49,544 nt of DNA from the NCBI GenBank assembly GCA_019239825.1, contig JAFAZK010000080.1, positions 1-49,544 of the forward strand, written 5' to 3'. Under the pieces are notes generated by a model. It was not told the DNA's origin. It searched no databases and saw only the letters and a program-made list of their open reading frames with translations. Every line of letters begins with the position of its first letter. Position 1 is the first letter of the stretch. Shown in pieces: positions 8,443-15,648 of the stretch. The translations under genes and the position numbers were made by a program. This stretch comes from Verrucomicrobiota bacterium. Lineage in GTDB: Bacteria > Verrucomicrobiota > Verrucomicrobiia > Chthoniobacterales > JAFAMB01.

Positions 8443-9696
8443 TTACTGACTATTCGGCTGCAAACTCATTCTGGGTGCGATTATCGCAAAGCGCTTTTGC
8501 AAATAAACTAGCAGATGGAAGACCCAGATCCGCCAACGGACTTGCAGCAACGGTTTTTCGCTGCCCGCAAGCAAGGAGTTAACTGCCGGGACGAGTTGGA
8601 GAAATTCTTGTGGGTGGAGGAACACTTCGGCGAATTCTTGAGTATACCAGGAGTTAACTAACCGAAGATAAAGGTCCATGACCCGGCCGAGGTGCCGCTC
8701 ATAGCGTTTGAATTCCAGAGCCCGTCGCTCGGGATGCTGCAAGACTCGGTCGAGCATATCTGCAGCTTTTTCACCGGAAAGCACCGCGATAAAAACTCCG
8801 CTACTCCAGACCGGGTCGATGAAGCCGGCAGCGTCACCGGCCAGGACCCAACGATCACCGGTAAAAGACTTGTTGCGGAAAGAGAAATCGCCGGTTGCAT
8901 AAACTTCAGTTACCCTCCTGGCGTTGGGCATCTGTTCAGTGACTTTAGGGTTCTCCTGCAAAATTTGCTGGAATGCTGCTTCCGGGCTCAACTTCATGCG
9001 CTTGAAAGTCTGAGCATCTAACACGACGCCAATGCTGGTTTTGGTGGCAGTGATCGGGATAATCCAGAACCAACGATCTCGACCTCGAACCATTTGGGTG
9101 AGGGTTCCTTCGATCCCAGGCTGACGATCGACACCTTCAAAATGAGCGTAGAGCGAGAACTTGCGTAACTCCGGATAGTTGCGTCGAAGGTTGAAATGTG
9201 TGCCGACCAAGGAATTGCGGCCGGAACAATCGATAAGGTAGCGTCCTCCAAACTCACCCGTAGCGGTGCGGATCCTAACGCCGTCTTGAGCCCAGACGAA
9301 ATCGGTGACTTTCACTCCCTGCCGGACTTCACAGCCGGTTTCCGCGGCGTGATCTAACAAGATCTGATCGAAGCGAGAGCGTTCGACTTGGTAAGCCGTT
9401 GGATATTTGCACCGGAAGACGTTGCTGAAAAGAAAGCGGTTAGTACGAGTGCCGCAAGCCGAGAGGATTTTGCCGCCATGCTTCACGATGACCTCAGACC
9501 GATCGATTTTCTCTTTCACGCCCATTCGTTCGAACGTGCATAAGCTGCCTGGCAAAAGCGATTCGCCGATTTTGAACCGAGGAAATTGCTCCTTCTCGAA
9601 AATAGCGACTTTCCAGCCTTGTTTAGCTAATAGAGTTCCCGCGGTGCTGCCCGCGGGGCCGCCGCCGACTATAATAACGTCGTAGAGTTCAGGCAT
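8443..9696 (-). CDS. Flavin-dependent halogenase-like FAD oxidoreductase
   Basis: The protein is 417 residues; the ATG at 9696 is preferred since it begins MPELYDVIIVGGGPAGS, with the FAD GxGxxG motif at 10-16. The sequence PRFKIGESLLPGS follows. Two halogenase signatures are present: WFWIIP (the WxWxIP motif) and FIDPVWSSG (the FxxPxxSxG motif). Lys72 in the context VKHGG sits where flavin-dependent halogenases place the catalytic lysine that carries hypohalous acid. Related geranylgeranyl reductases and epoxidases share the fold but not usually both motifs. No reductase partner or biosynthetic cluster is nearby. Substrate unknown; halogenating activity is inferred. The ATG lacks a clear Shine-Dalgarno. 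Confidence 0.75.
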   Translation of the reverse strand: MPELYDVIIVGGGPAGSTAGTLLAKQGWKVAIFEKEQFPRFKIGESLLPGSLCTFERMGVKEKIDRSEVIVKHGGKILSACGTRTNRFLFSNVFRCKYPTAYQVERSRFDQILLDHAAETGCEVRQGVKVTDFVWAQDGVRIRTATGEFGGRYLIDCSGRNSLVGTHFNLRRNYPELRKFSLYAHFEGVDRQPGIEGTLTQMVRGRDRWFWIIPITATKTSIGVVLDAQTFKRMKLSPEAAFQQILQENPKVTEQMPNARRVTEVYATGDFSFRNKSFTGDRWVLAGDAAGFIDPVWSSGVFIAVLSGEKAADMLDRVLQHPERRALEFKRYERHLGRVMDLYLRLVNSWYTQEFAEVFLHPQEFLQLVPAVNSLLAGSEKPLLQVRWRIWVFHLLVYLQKRFAIIAPRMSLQPNSQ

Positions 9697-9905
9697 ACTA
9701 GGATAATCAGAGCTACAGGAGATACGATTACTTAAGTTGCAAACCGAGGCCTCGCGCAAGGCGGAAAGAACGAAACGGCGAAGCGGCGATCAGACGCGGT
9801 AGGTATGAGCTCCTGCTCGTCCGGACTTTGTGCTTAACGGGACGCTCCGATTGCATTGATGGCGTGGCCATGCGGCAAGGTATTCGCCCTCCACACCTAG
9901 CAACC

Positions 9906-9989
9906 TGCCGACGGAGGGGGTCGAACCCACACGACCTTGCGGTCACTGGATTTTGAGTCCAGCGCGTCTGCCAATTCCGCCACGTCGGC
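9906..9989 (-). tRNA. tRNA-Leu (anticodon CAA)
   Basis: On the minus strand a class II tRNA folds from 9989 to 9906. The 7-bp acceptor stem is GCCGACG with CGTCGGC and discriminator A. The D arm contains GGCGGAATTGGCAGACGC. The anticodon stem CTGGA/TCCAG encloses the loop CTCAAAA, giving anticodon CAA. A long variable arm (TGACCGCAAGGTCGT) and the T loop GGTTCGACCC follow. The long variable arm and A discriminator fit leucine. No 3' CCA is encoded. Confidence 0.96.
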
Positions 9990-10088
9990 TTAGTTGCAGG
10001 GACGAATGGTTGACCGATTTTCACAGAAACGCAAGGGATTCATCATCTGGCTCACGAAGCGCTGCATTCTCGTCCTCGAGGGGGAACA

Positions 10089-10151
10089 AGTAATCAGTAG
10101 TTTAGGATCGAAAAATCGGAGGGATAACTGACTTAGCGGTTACTGATTACT
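10089..10151. repeat. Palindromic word element, AGTAATCAGT family
   Basis: AGTAATCAGTAG at 10089-10100 is inverted as TTACTGATTACT at 10140-10151. The right arm contains the TAA stop codon of queG (10147-10149), so the element touches the gene end. The same word family forms the element at 17936-18022. Confidence 0.6.
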
Positions 10152-11193
10152 CCGTCGACGCGCCGGTGGCCCGGCTCATCTCAGCCGCAGTTCGACTCTC
10201 AATCTCGGCGATCGCCCAGGCCGCATGTTCAGCGATCAGAGCATCCGGGTCGCTGGCTAGGTCCCGCAATACCGGCAAATCCTCTTTTGTTCCTACGTTC
10301 CCGAGCGCCACGCACACGTTGCGAACAAAACGGTTCCTTTTGACCCGGCTAATCGGCGAATGCCGGAACAGGGAACGAAATTCGTCTCGAGAAAGCGCAG
10401 CTAAAGACCGCAGGCTCATGGATTGGACCATTGGCGGCATGAGAAAGCGGGTCTCCCGAGTGGCCGCGGCAAATCGGTTCCAAGGGCAGGCCTCCAAACA
10501 ATCATCACAACCGTAGATCCGGTCTCCAATGGCGGGCCGGAACTCTAGCGGAATCGAGCCTTTGTTTTCGATGGTGAGATAGGAGATGCAACGTCGGGAG
10601 TCGAGTTGATAAGGGGCAGTAATAGCTCGGGTCGGACAGGCGTCGATGCAGCGAGTACACGAGCCACACCGATTGCGGGCCGGCAGATCCGTCTCGATCG
10701 ATAGAGTGGTTAAGATTGTGCCCAAAAAAAACCAAGTACCGAGTTTCTGGTTCAAACACATCGTGCTCTTGCCTTGCCAAGCGATACCGCTAGCAGCGGC
10801 GAAATCGCGCTCGAGGACCGGCCCGGTATCGACGTACGGCTTCTGAATGCCTCCGCATCGGCCCAGGTATTCGCAGATGGGCTCCATCGCGGTGAGCATC
10901 ACCTGATGATAATCTTGGCCGTAAGCGTACCTGGCAATGCGTCCACTCGATCGAGGGTTAGGGCCGCCTTGAAAGTAGTTCTTCGCCAAGAAGATCATGG
11001 TTTGGCAACCGGGCAGAACATTGCGAGGATCGGTTCTGCGTTCGGGCGTTCGCGCCAACCATTCCATGCCGGCATGGGAACCCGCTTCTAACCAGCGCAA
11101 GAACGGTTCACGATGTGGAGCGGTCCGTGCGGAAACAAAGCCACAAGCGTCAAAGCCGGCTTGATGAGCAAGTTCTCGCAATTCCACTTTCAT
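10147..11193 (-). CDS. queG: Epoxyqueuosine reductase
   Basis: QueG reduces epoxyqueuosine to queuosine in tRNA wobble positions, using cobalamin and two [4Fe-4S] clusters. The protein is 348 residues from the ATG at 11193 (MKVELRELAHQAGFDACGF). A longer in-frame start at 11229 would run into the repeat at 11227. Cluster motifs are CGSCTRCIDACPTRAI and CDDCLEACPWNRFA. The segment VDTGPVLERDFAAASGIAWQGK is the usual active-site region. A HEAT-like C-terminal segment (ALGNVGTKEDLPVLRDLA) is typical. It lies downstream of aroK. Its stop codon lies within a palindromic repeat. Identification is firm. Confidence 0.93.
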   Translation of the reverse strand: MKVELRELAHQAGFDACGFVSARTAPHREPFLRWLEAGSHAGMEWLARTPERRTDPRNVLPGCQTMIFLAKNYFQGGPNPRSSGRIARYAYGQDYHQVMLTAMEPICEYLGRCGGIQKPYVDTGPVLERDFAAASGIAWQGKSTMCLNQKLGTWFFLGTILTTLSIETDLPARNRCGSCTRCIDACPTRAITAPYQLDSRRCISYLTIENKGSIPLEFRPAIGDRIYGCDDCLEACPWNRFAAATRETRFLMPPMVQSMSLRSLAALSRDEFRSLFRHSPISRVKRNRFVRNVCVALGNVGTKEDLPVLRDLASDPDALIAEHAAWAIAEIESRTAAEMSRATGASTE

Positions 11194-11226
11194 GGCAAAT
11201 CTCGGAGCTATAAGACTAACGGAGAG

Positions 11227-11337
11227 CAACCGCGAATGGACACGAATTAAAGCATCTTGCCGGCAGATGGATGCACATCGTCGTTAATCTGCCGTTTAAG
11301 CTTTTTATTCGCGTCTATTCGTATCCATTCGCGGTTG
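11227..11337. repeat. Palindromic word element, CGCGAATGGACACGAAT family
   Basis: The left arm begins CAACCGCGAATGGACACGAA at 11227. The right arm, ending at 11337, is its inverse with an extra word (ATTCGCGTCTATTCGTATCC). It spans the queG-aroK junction, and aroK reads through the right arm, which supplies its last residues and stop. A 33-bp copy of the right arm, with 2 differences, lies at 26861-26893. Confidence 0.75.
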
Positions 11338-11868
11338 CGCGCGAAGTTCGTCGAGTCCCGAAACAATTCGATCCGCTACTTCTTGATGGGTCAACCCGCT
11401 TGTCTCGATTCGGAGATCAGCAGCCCGATGGTAAAGTGGCGCGCGCTCCTTTAAAAGTCTAGCCACCGATTCCTGCGGGTTCGCTTGGTTTAACATAGGG
11501 CGATGCGTGCTTTTACCGACCCGGTTGAGGATCGTGGTTTGGTCGGCGCAAAGCCAAACCACTGGTCCGAGCGCGCGTAAGAGGGGCAGGTTCCGCGGTT
11601 GGGTGACAATTCCTCCGCCGGTTGCGATGACGCTTGAGCAGATACCTCTTAACCGGACCAGCGCTTGGTACTCTGCTTCGCGAAAAAAGTCTTCGCCGTG
11701 TTTCGCAAAGATATCCGGAATGGATAAATCGTACTTATGGCGAATCATCGCGTCTGTATCGACAAAGCGGAAATTCCACCGTTTGGCTAATTCCCGGCCA
11801 ACGGAGGATTTGCCAGAGCCCATGAAACCGACCAGCACCAAACTTCGACCGGCTATTACAATAGACAT
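11305..11868 (-). CDS. aroK: Shikimate kinase
   Basis: AroK phosphorylates shikimate with ATP in aromatic amino acid synthesis. From the ATG at 11868 it has 187 residues, close to the family norm of about 175. The P-loop GFMGSGKSS is at 14-22, followed by FVDTDAMI with the shikimate-binding Asp, ATGGGIV (the GGG substrate loop), and a lid region with RVGKSTHRPML. An upstream in-frame start at 11994 adds an unrelated 42-residue lead through a repeat. The final residues, AQPRMDTNRRE, are encoded by the inverted-repeat arm at 11305-11337, so the native C-terminus seems to have been replaced by repeat sequence. Confidence 0.92.
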   Translation of the reverse strand: MSIVIAGRSLVLVGFMGSGKSSVGRELAKRWNFRFVDTDAMIRHKYDLSIPDIFAKHGEDFFREAEYQALVRLRGICSSVIATGGGIVTQPRNLPLLRALGPVVWLCADQTTILNRVGKSTHRPMLNQANPQESVARLLKERAPLYHRAADLRIETSGLTHQEVADRIVSGLDELRAQPRMDTNRRE

Positions 11869-12279
11869 GGTATCATCGTAGAACGAGCCGCTTTCCCGCG
11901 GTGAACGAAATCTCACGCAAAGCCGCAAAGACGCAAAGGTTAAGAGGCGGACCCAAGATGAAGATGATAGATAAGCACGTAGCCCTTCGACCACCTAAAT
12001 CGGTCGTGCGCGAGAATCGGGCGTCCGTTTGCGGGTTGGGCCCATATACACAGACCCGGCGCCTCTTGTCCCGTTTTTGTTGGCGCCTTGCGCGAGATTT
12101 CCTTCACTGCTGGAAGGCAGCGCTCCGGGACAACGGAAAAGCTTCCTGAAAGCTTCTATTCAAAAGCCTTGAAGAGAGCATTTCCAGGGGGCGCGCAGAA
12201 ATCGCAGCCAAAGACCATTTAACTCGCAGTGCGCGTTGCTTGATCTAAGGCCGATTTCCGCGGGGTTATCAAGGGGACC
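11869..12279. other. Gap with an ACGCAAAG-family repeat, no gene seen
   Basis: This 411-bp stretch separates aroK from cspA. A word array (CACGCAAAGCCGCAAAGACG) begins near 11913, and a degenerate inverse of its start (TTGCGCGAGATTTC) lies at 12088-12101, making an imperfect palindrome of about 195 bp. The remainder contains short GC-rich dyads. Open frames here are low quality and cross the repeat. No RNA gene was recognised. Confidence 0.5.
11907..12101. repeat. Degenerate palindromic element, ACGCAAAG family
   Basis: The left arm reads GAAATCTCACGCAAAGCCGC from 11907 and continues with AAAGACGCAAAGG. The right arm (12082-12101) is the inverse of the first part. The same words form the ends of the 325-bp element at 19119-19443. 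Similar heptamer arrays are known in other bacteria, for example the short tandem repeats of heterocystous cyanobacteria. Confidence 0.55.
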
Positions 12280-12489
12280 CTAAGCAGTCACTCGAATAAC
12301 GTTCTTCGCTTTCGCGCCTTTTTCGTCCTGATACAACTCATATTCGACGGTTTCACCTTCGTTCAACGTCTTGAAGCCGTCAGCTTGAATAACTGAAAAA
12401 TGAACGAAGACATCACTTCCAACTTCCGGGTCCACGATAAAGCCGAACCCCTTCTTCTCATTAAACCACTTCACTGTGCCTTTAGCCAT
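12280..12489 (-). CDS. cspA: Cold-shock domain protein
   Basis: This 69-residue single OB-fold nucleic-acid-binding protein acts as an RNA chaperone. RNP1 (KGFGFI, 13-18) and RNP2 (VFVHF, 27-31) are intact, and the start [17 protein letters not shown] is canonical. It stands alone and is divergent from purE across 173 bp, which would hold its leader. Many genomes carry several paralogues, so whether it is induced by cold is unknown. Identification to family is firm; the symbol is by family resemblance. Confidence 0.93.
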   Translation of the reverse strand: MAKGTVKWFNEKKGFGFIVDPEVGSDVFVHFSVIQADGFKTLNEGETVEYELYQDEKGAKAKNVIRVTA

Positions 12490-12662
12490 AGACTAGACAA
12501 ATTGTCAGCACCCATCGTCCGAACTCCCTGCGGAAATGAATGGGTACTGGTAGGAAAGGGTCACGAGCATAACGAGCTGAGCGAAGAAACGTCAAGTAGT
12601 AATGCAAGACATTTGTTGGCAGCGGGATACAATAAATCGAAAATGAATAAAATAGTTGACAG

Positions 12663-13157
12663 ATGACGACTGAAAACCCTCAAAGCGTGGCCGTTGTTAT
12701 GGGCAGTAAGTCGGATTGGCAGACCATGCGTTATGCATCCGAATTGGTGCAGCAGTTCGGGGTCCCAGTACTGAAAAAGGTAGTTTCTGCTCACAGGACG
12801 CCTGACCTATTGGCCGAGTTTGCCAAAACCGCAGAATCAGATGGCATTCGTGTCATCATTGCAGGCGCTGGCGGAGCTGCACATTTACCGGGAATGCTGG
12901 CTGCCCATACGCATTTACCAGTCTTAGCCGTTCCGGTGGAGAGCCGAGTCCTACGCGGCGTTGATTCTTTGTTATCAATCGTTCAGATGCCGGCCGGTAT
13001 TCCCGTGATGACATTGGCAATCGGTGAAGCAGGCGCCAAGAATGCTGCGCTAAGCGCAATCTCGATCCTTGCGTTAACAAACTCCGAGCTCCGAGATCGG
13101 CTAATAGAGTTTCGCCGCCGGCAGACCGAGGATGTGCTTCGGTCGGAATTGGAGTAG
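12663..13157 (+). CDS. purE: N5-carboxyaminoimidazole ribonucleotide mutase
   Basis: PurE interconverts N5-CAIR and CAIR in de novo purine synthesis. The 164 residues match the family. [14 protein letters not shown] at 9-22 gives the active-site Ser and Asp, VSAHRTP holds the conserved His, and [10 protein letters not shown] and [25 protein letters not shown] complete the class I signature. No purK follows; the next gene is the Sua5-type gene after 70 bp. A repeat element begins 4 bp after the stop codon. Confidence 0.95.
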   Translation: MTTENPQSVAVVMGSKSDWQTMRYASELVQQFGVPVLKKVVSAHRTPDLLAEFAKTAESDGIRVIIAGAGGAAHLPGMLAAHTHLPVLAVPVESRVLRGVDSLLSIVQMPAGIPVMTLAIGEAGAKNAALSAISILALTNSELRDRLIEFRRRQTEDVLRSELE

Positions 13158-13160
13158 GTA

Positions 13161-13251
13161 CGGTAGGGATGGGCTCGCGCTCATCCGTCGTAATTTGGGC
13201 AAGGCCTGTGTATAAGACGAATAACGGATGAGCAGGAGCTCATCCCTGCCG
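13161..13251. repeat. Inverted repeat spanning the purE-sua5 junction
   Basis: The left arm CGGTAGGGATGGGCTCGCGC (continuing to 13188) pairs with the right arm at 13224-13251 over about 28 bp with a few mismatches. The right arm contains the annotated ATG of the next gene (13228), which then encodes MSRSSSLP from repeat sequence. Related single arms (GAGCTCCTGCTCGTCC-like) are near 9800-9830 and 17239-17260. Confidence 0.7.
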
Positions 13252-14235
13252 ATTTTGAATACTGAAATTGTTCCTGCAAATCATCCTTCGGCCATCGAAA
13301 GGGCCGCGAACCTGCTAGCTGTGGGTGAACTGGTTGCGGTTCCTACTGAGACCGTTTACGGGTTAGCTGGGAATGGGAGAGATGACCGAGCGGTTGCTAC
13401 CATTTTTCAGGTTAAAGAGAGGCCATTTTTCGACCCGCTTATTTTGCATCTCCCGGACAATTCCTGGGTGGAACGCCTAAGCAGGCTGGATGCTGAGCAA
13501 GAGAAATTAGTGACGGCGTTGATCGAGCGATTTTGGCCTGGTCCGCTGACTCTACTTCTTCCGAAGAGCGAGCGGGTGTCCGATCTGGTGACGGCATCGC
13601 TCCCAACCGTCGCGCTTCGGATGCCGGCTAATCCGACCTTGCGAGCAATCCTGCAAAAGGGAGGGTTCCCGGTTGCGGCTCCTAGTGCGAATCGATTCGG
13701 CCGGGTTAGTCCAACCAAAGCGCAGCATGTCCTTGAAGAACTCGGCTCCAAGATCCCGTTGATCGTCGATGATGGACCTACCAAGCTCGGACTCGAATCA
13801 ACTATTGTAGAACCAAGGGGCGGCAACAAACTCGTTCTACATCGGCCAGGGCCGATTGGAGAGGCGGACTTAGCTGACTTTGCTCCGGTTGAAGCGCCTG
13901 ATTTGAAAGGCTCGATCAAGGCGCCGGGACAAACTCCGAGTCACTATGCTCCGAACAAGCCCGTAAGATTGATAGAAAAAGGTCAGGTACCGGCAGACTC
14001 GCCGGAGGCCGGGTTATTGGCATGGGGGCAAAGCTCGCAAGCCTCCCAGTTTCGGGCGGTGTATTCTTTAAGTGAATCGGGTGACTTGGTCGAAGCAGCC
14101 AGCAGGCTTTTTTCGCTACTGCGGGCCATGGATCGAGAGACGGTTACGGCAATTTATGTAGAAAAAGTCCCGGAGACTGGGATCGGCAAAGCGATCATGA
14201 ATCGGCTTTATCGAGCTGCCGAGGGAACGAGGTGA
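13228..14235 (+). CDS. sua5: Threonylcarbamoyl-AMP synthase (Sua5 type)
   Basis: This enzyme makes L-threonylcarbamoyl-AMP from threonine, bicarbonate and ATP, the first step of t6A tRNA modification. The 335 residues contain the YrdC domain (about 15-210) with GELVAVPTETVYGLAGNG, the KERP motif near 69, and SANRFGRVSPT. A C-terminal Sua5 domain follows the linker GQTPSHYAP. The two-domain length separates it from short TsaC. The ATG at 13228 lies in a repeat arm, so residues 1-9 look alien. A TTG at 13255 just before NTEIVPANHP is an alternative start. Its stop codon (14233-14235) also lies in a repeat arm. Confidence 0.92.
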   Translation: MSRSSSLPILNTEIVPANHPSAIERAANLLAVGELVAVPTETVYGLAGNGRDDRAVATIFQVKERPFFDPLILHLPDNSWVERLSRLDAEQEKLVTALIERFWPGPLTLLLPKSERVSDLVTASLPTVALRMPANPTLRAILQKGGFPVAAPSANRFGRVSPTKAQHVLEELGSKIPLIVDDGPTKLGLESTIVEPRGGNKLVLHRPGPIGEADLADFAPVEAPDLKGSIKAPGQTPSHYAPNKPVRLIEKGQVPADSPEAGLLAWGQSSQASQFRAVYSLSESGDLVEAASRLFSLLRAMDRETVTAIYVEKVPETGIGKAIMNRLYRAAEGTR

Positions 14236-14355
14236 AAGGTGAAAAGTGGGAAGGCGAGGGGGGCTCTGTCTCGTTAGGTACGGTCGGACTTTGCCGCTTC
14301 GCAGCAAAGTTCGACAAGTCCCCTAAGATAAAACCTTTTACCGCTCACTTTGACC
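14231..14355. repeat. Palindromic word element, GGTGAAAGGTGAAAAG family, with inner hairpin
   Basis: The left arm GGTGAAAGGTGAAAAGTGGG (14231-14250) has a degenerate inverse at 14331-14355 (AAACCTTTTACC, CACTTTGACC). Inside, 14283-14315 folds as a 12-bp stem with one mismatch (GTCGGACTTTGC / GCAAAGTTCGAC). The left arm provides the stop codon of sua5. It lies between convergent genes. Confidence 0.6.
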
Positions 14356-14401
14356 GTGCTCCTCATCTAGACCCGGGCGACCGGGAACTCGTCCCTAGGC
14401 T

Positions 14402-15130
14402 TTAAAACGCGTCTTGCTCGTTTGCCTCGGTTTCTGAGTCTCGGGCTGACTTCTCTCGTGTCTTCCTGTCGATAGGCGCGATAACGAGGGTGATCTCGCC
14501 TTTTGGGGGATGGGCAGCGAAGTGTTCTCGAACTGCTGAAACAGTTCCGCGCCGGAATTCTTCGAAATGTTTCGTCAGTTCCCGAGCGACGCAGATCTGG
14601 CAAGTCGGCTCTAAGCTGTTAAGTGCTTCTAGTGTTTTCAGGAGGCGATAAGGGGACTCGAAATAGATAGAGCTGGCCTCACGTTGTAAGGCTGCTCGCA
14701 GTTCCCGCTCCCGTTGGCCGCTCTTGTTTGGCAGAAATCCGCCGTAATAAAACCGGTCGCTTGGTAACCCGGAACCGACGAGAGCGGTGGTTACAGCGGA
14801 AGGGCCCGGAATCACGGTGAACGGAATCTGGTTTTGCTGGCATCGATTGATCAGGCGAAAGCCGGGATCAGAAATGGAAGGCATACCGGCGTCCGAGACC
14901 AGGGCGATGGATTCGCCTTGCTCCAGGTACTCAATGATTTCGGTCGTACGCTTCGCTTCGTTGAATTCGTGATAACTGAGTAGCGGTTTCTCGATCGAGT
15001 AATGGTTGAGCAAAATCCGAACCCGCCGGGTATCTTCGGCGGCGATCCGATTCACTTGGCGCAGGACCTCAAGCGCCCGCAGAGAAATGTCGGTTAGATT
15101 ACCAATCGGCGAACCAACGATATAAAGCAC
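14402..15130 (-). CDS. rsmI: 16S rRNA (cytidine-1402-2'-O)-methyltransferase
   Basis: RsmI 2'-O-methylates C1402 of 16S rRNA. The tetrapyrrole-methylase fold is shown by GSPIGNLTDISLRAL at 6-20, AAEDTRR, SDAGMPSISDPGFRLI and the FGGFLP-like GGFLPNKSGQR. The 242 residues are shorter than E. coli RsmI (about 286), so the C-terminal helical extension seems missing. Translation starts at a GTG (15130), 6 bp after the lptE-like gene. It forms an operon with the two outer-membrane genes upstream. Family identification is firm. Confidence 0.92.
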   Translation of the reverse strand: MLYIVGSPIGNLTDISLRALEVLRQVNRIAAEDTRRVRILLNHYSIEKPLLSYHEFNEAKRTTEIIEYLEQGESIALVSDAGMPSISDPGFRLINRCQQNQIPFTVIPGPSAVTTALVGSGLPSDRFYYGGFLPNKSGQRERELRAALQREASSIYFESPYRLLKTLEALNSLEPTCQICVARELTKHFEEFRRGTVSAVREHFAAHPPKGEITLVIAPIDRKTREKSARDSETEANEQDAF

Positions 15131-15136
15131 AACCGA

Positions 15137-15640
15137 TCAAAACCCTTCTGTTAGAAAGGCGGTTACCTGTTTGGCACAATCTTGTGCCGCAATCGGAATC
15201 GCTTGGTGTTCTTGGGTCGGCAAGTCCGATCCTACGAAGAAATACGCCTGGCCTTGGAAATCCTTGTTTACCAACACCTGTCCGGTTCCACCCCGCAGCA
15301 CTTCGATGTGAATTTTCAGCGTAATTTGGAACTCGGCGGATGCCAAAACGTCTCCAACCACGGACTTGGTTTGGGTCCGAATCACATCGGTGATAACGCC
15401 GTGGACAATGGCATCCGCTTCATCTTCACCGGTGATCGGGTAGGTGCCATCCGTTTGCATTTCCTTAATGAAAGTATCCGTTACCACGGCTTGTGCCTGT
15501 GGTTCGAACGATTTGTTATCGAAGATCGGTATAGAAACGCTGTGCACGCCTTTCATGTACGTGGGCGTGACTGGACCCAACGTATAACAACCAGAAAGGA
15601 CAAATACCGAGACCAGTGCGAAGCGAACTACCCACCTCAT
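15137..15640 (-). CDS. lptE: LptE-like LPS-assembly lipoprotein
   Basis: The protein has 167 residues and a lipoprotein signal: MRWVVRFALVSVFVLSGC with lipobox LSGC, Cys18 being lipidated. The mature part begins YTLGPVTPTYMKGVHSVSIPIFDNKSFEP, the typical LptE/RlpB pattern (a beta strand, then a conserved FDN). LptE plugs the LptD barrel that inserts LPS in the outer membrane. An AAGGTGC Shine-Dalgarno precedes the ATG. It lies 8 bp after the TPR gene and 6 bp before rsmI. LptE homologues diverge strongly, so the name is probable rather than certain. Confidence 0.7.
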   Translation of the reverse strand: MRWVVRFALVSVFVLSGCYTLGPVTPTYMKGVHSVSIPIFDNKSFEPQAQAVVTDTFIKEMQTDGTYPITGEDEADAIVHGVITDVIRTQTKSVVGDVLASAEFQITLKIHIEVLRGGTGQVLVNKDFQGQAYFFVGSDLPTQEHQAIPIAAQDCAKQVTAFLTEGF

Positions 15641-15648
15641 CGAGCACC

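Noticed and set aside
8443..9696. Geranylgeranyl reductase as the identity of the FAD protein
   Set aside because: Presence of both WxWxIP and FxxPxxSxG motifs favours the halogenase group.
11901..12149. 82-codon plus-strand open frame between aroK and cspA
   Set aside because: It starts at the edge of a repeat array and translates it; composition is not protein-like.
12653..12665. TTGACA just before purE as a -35 box
   Set aside because: It overlaps the start codon region, so transcription would start within the gene; there is no matching -10.
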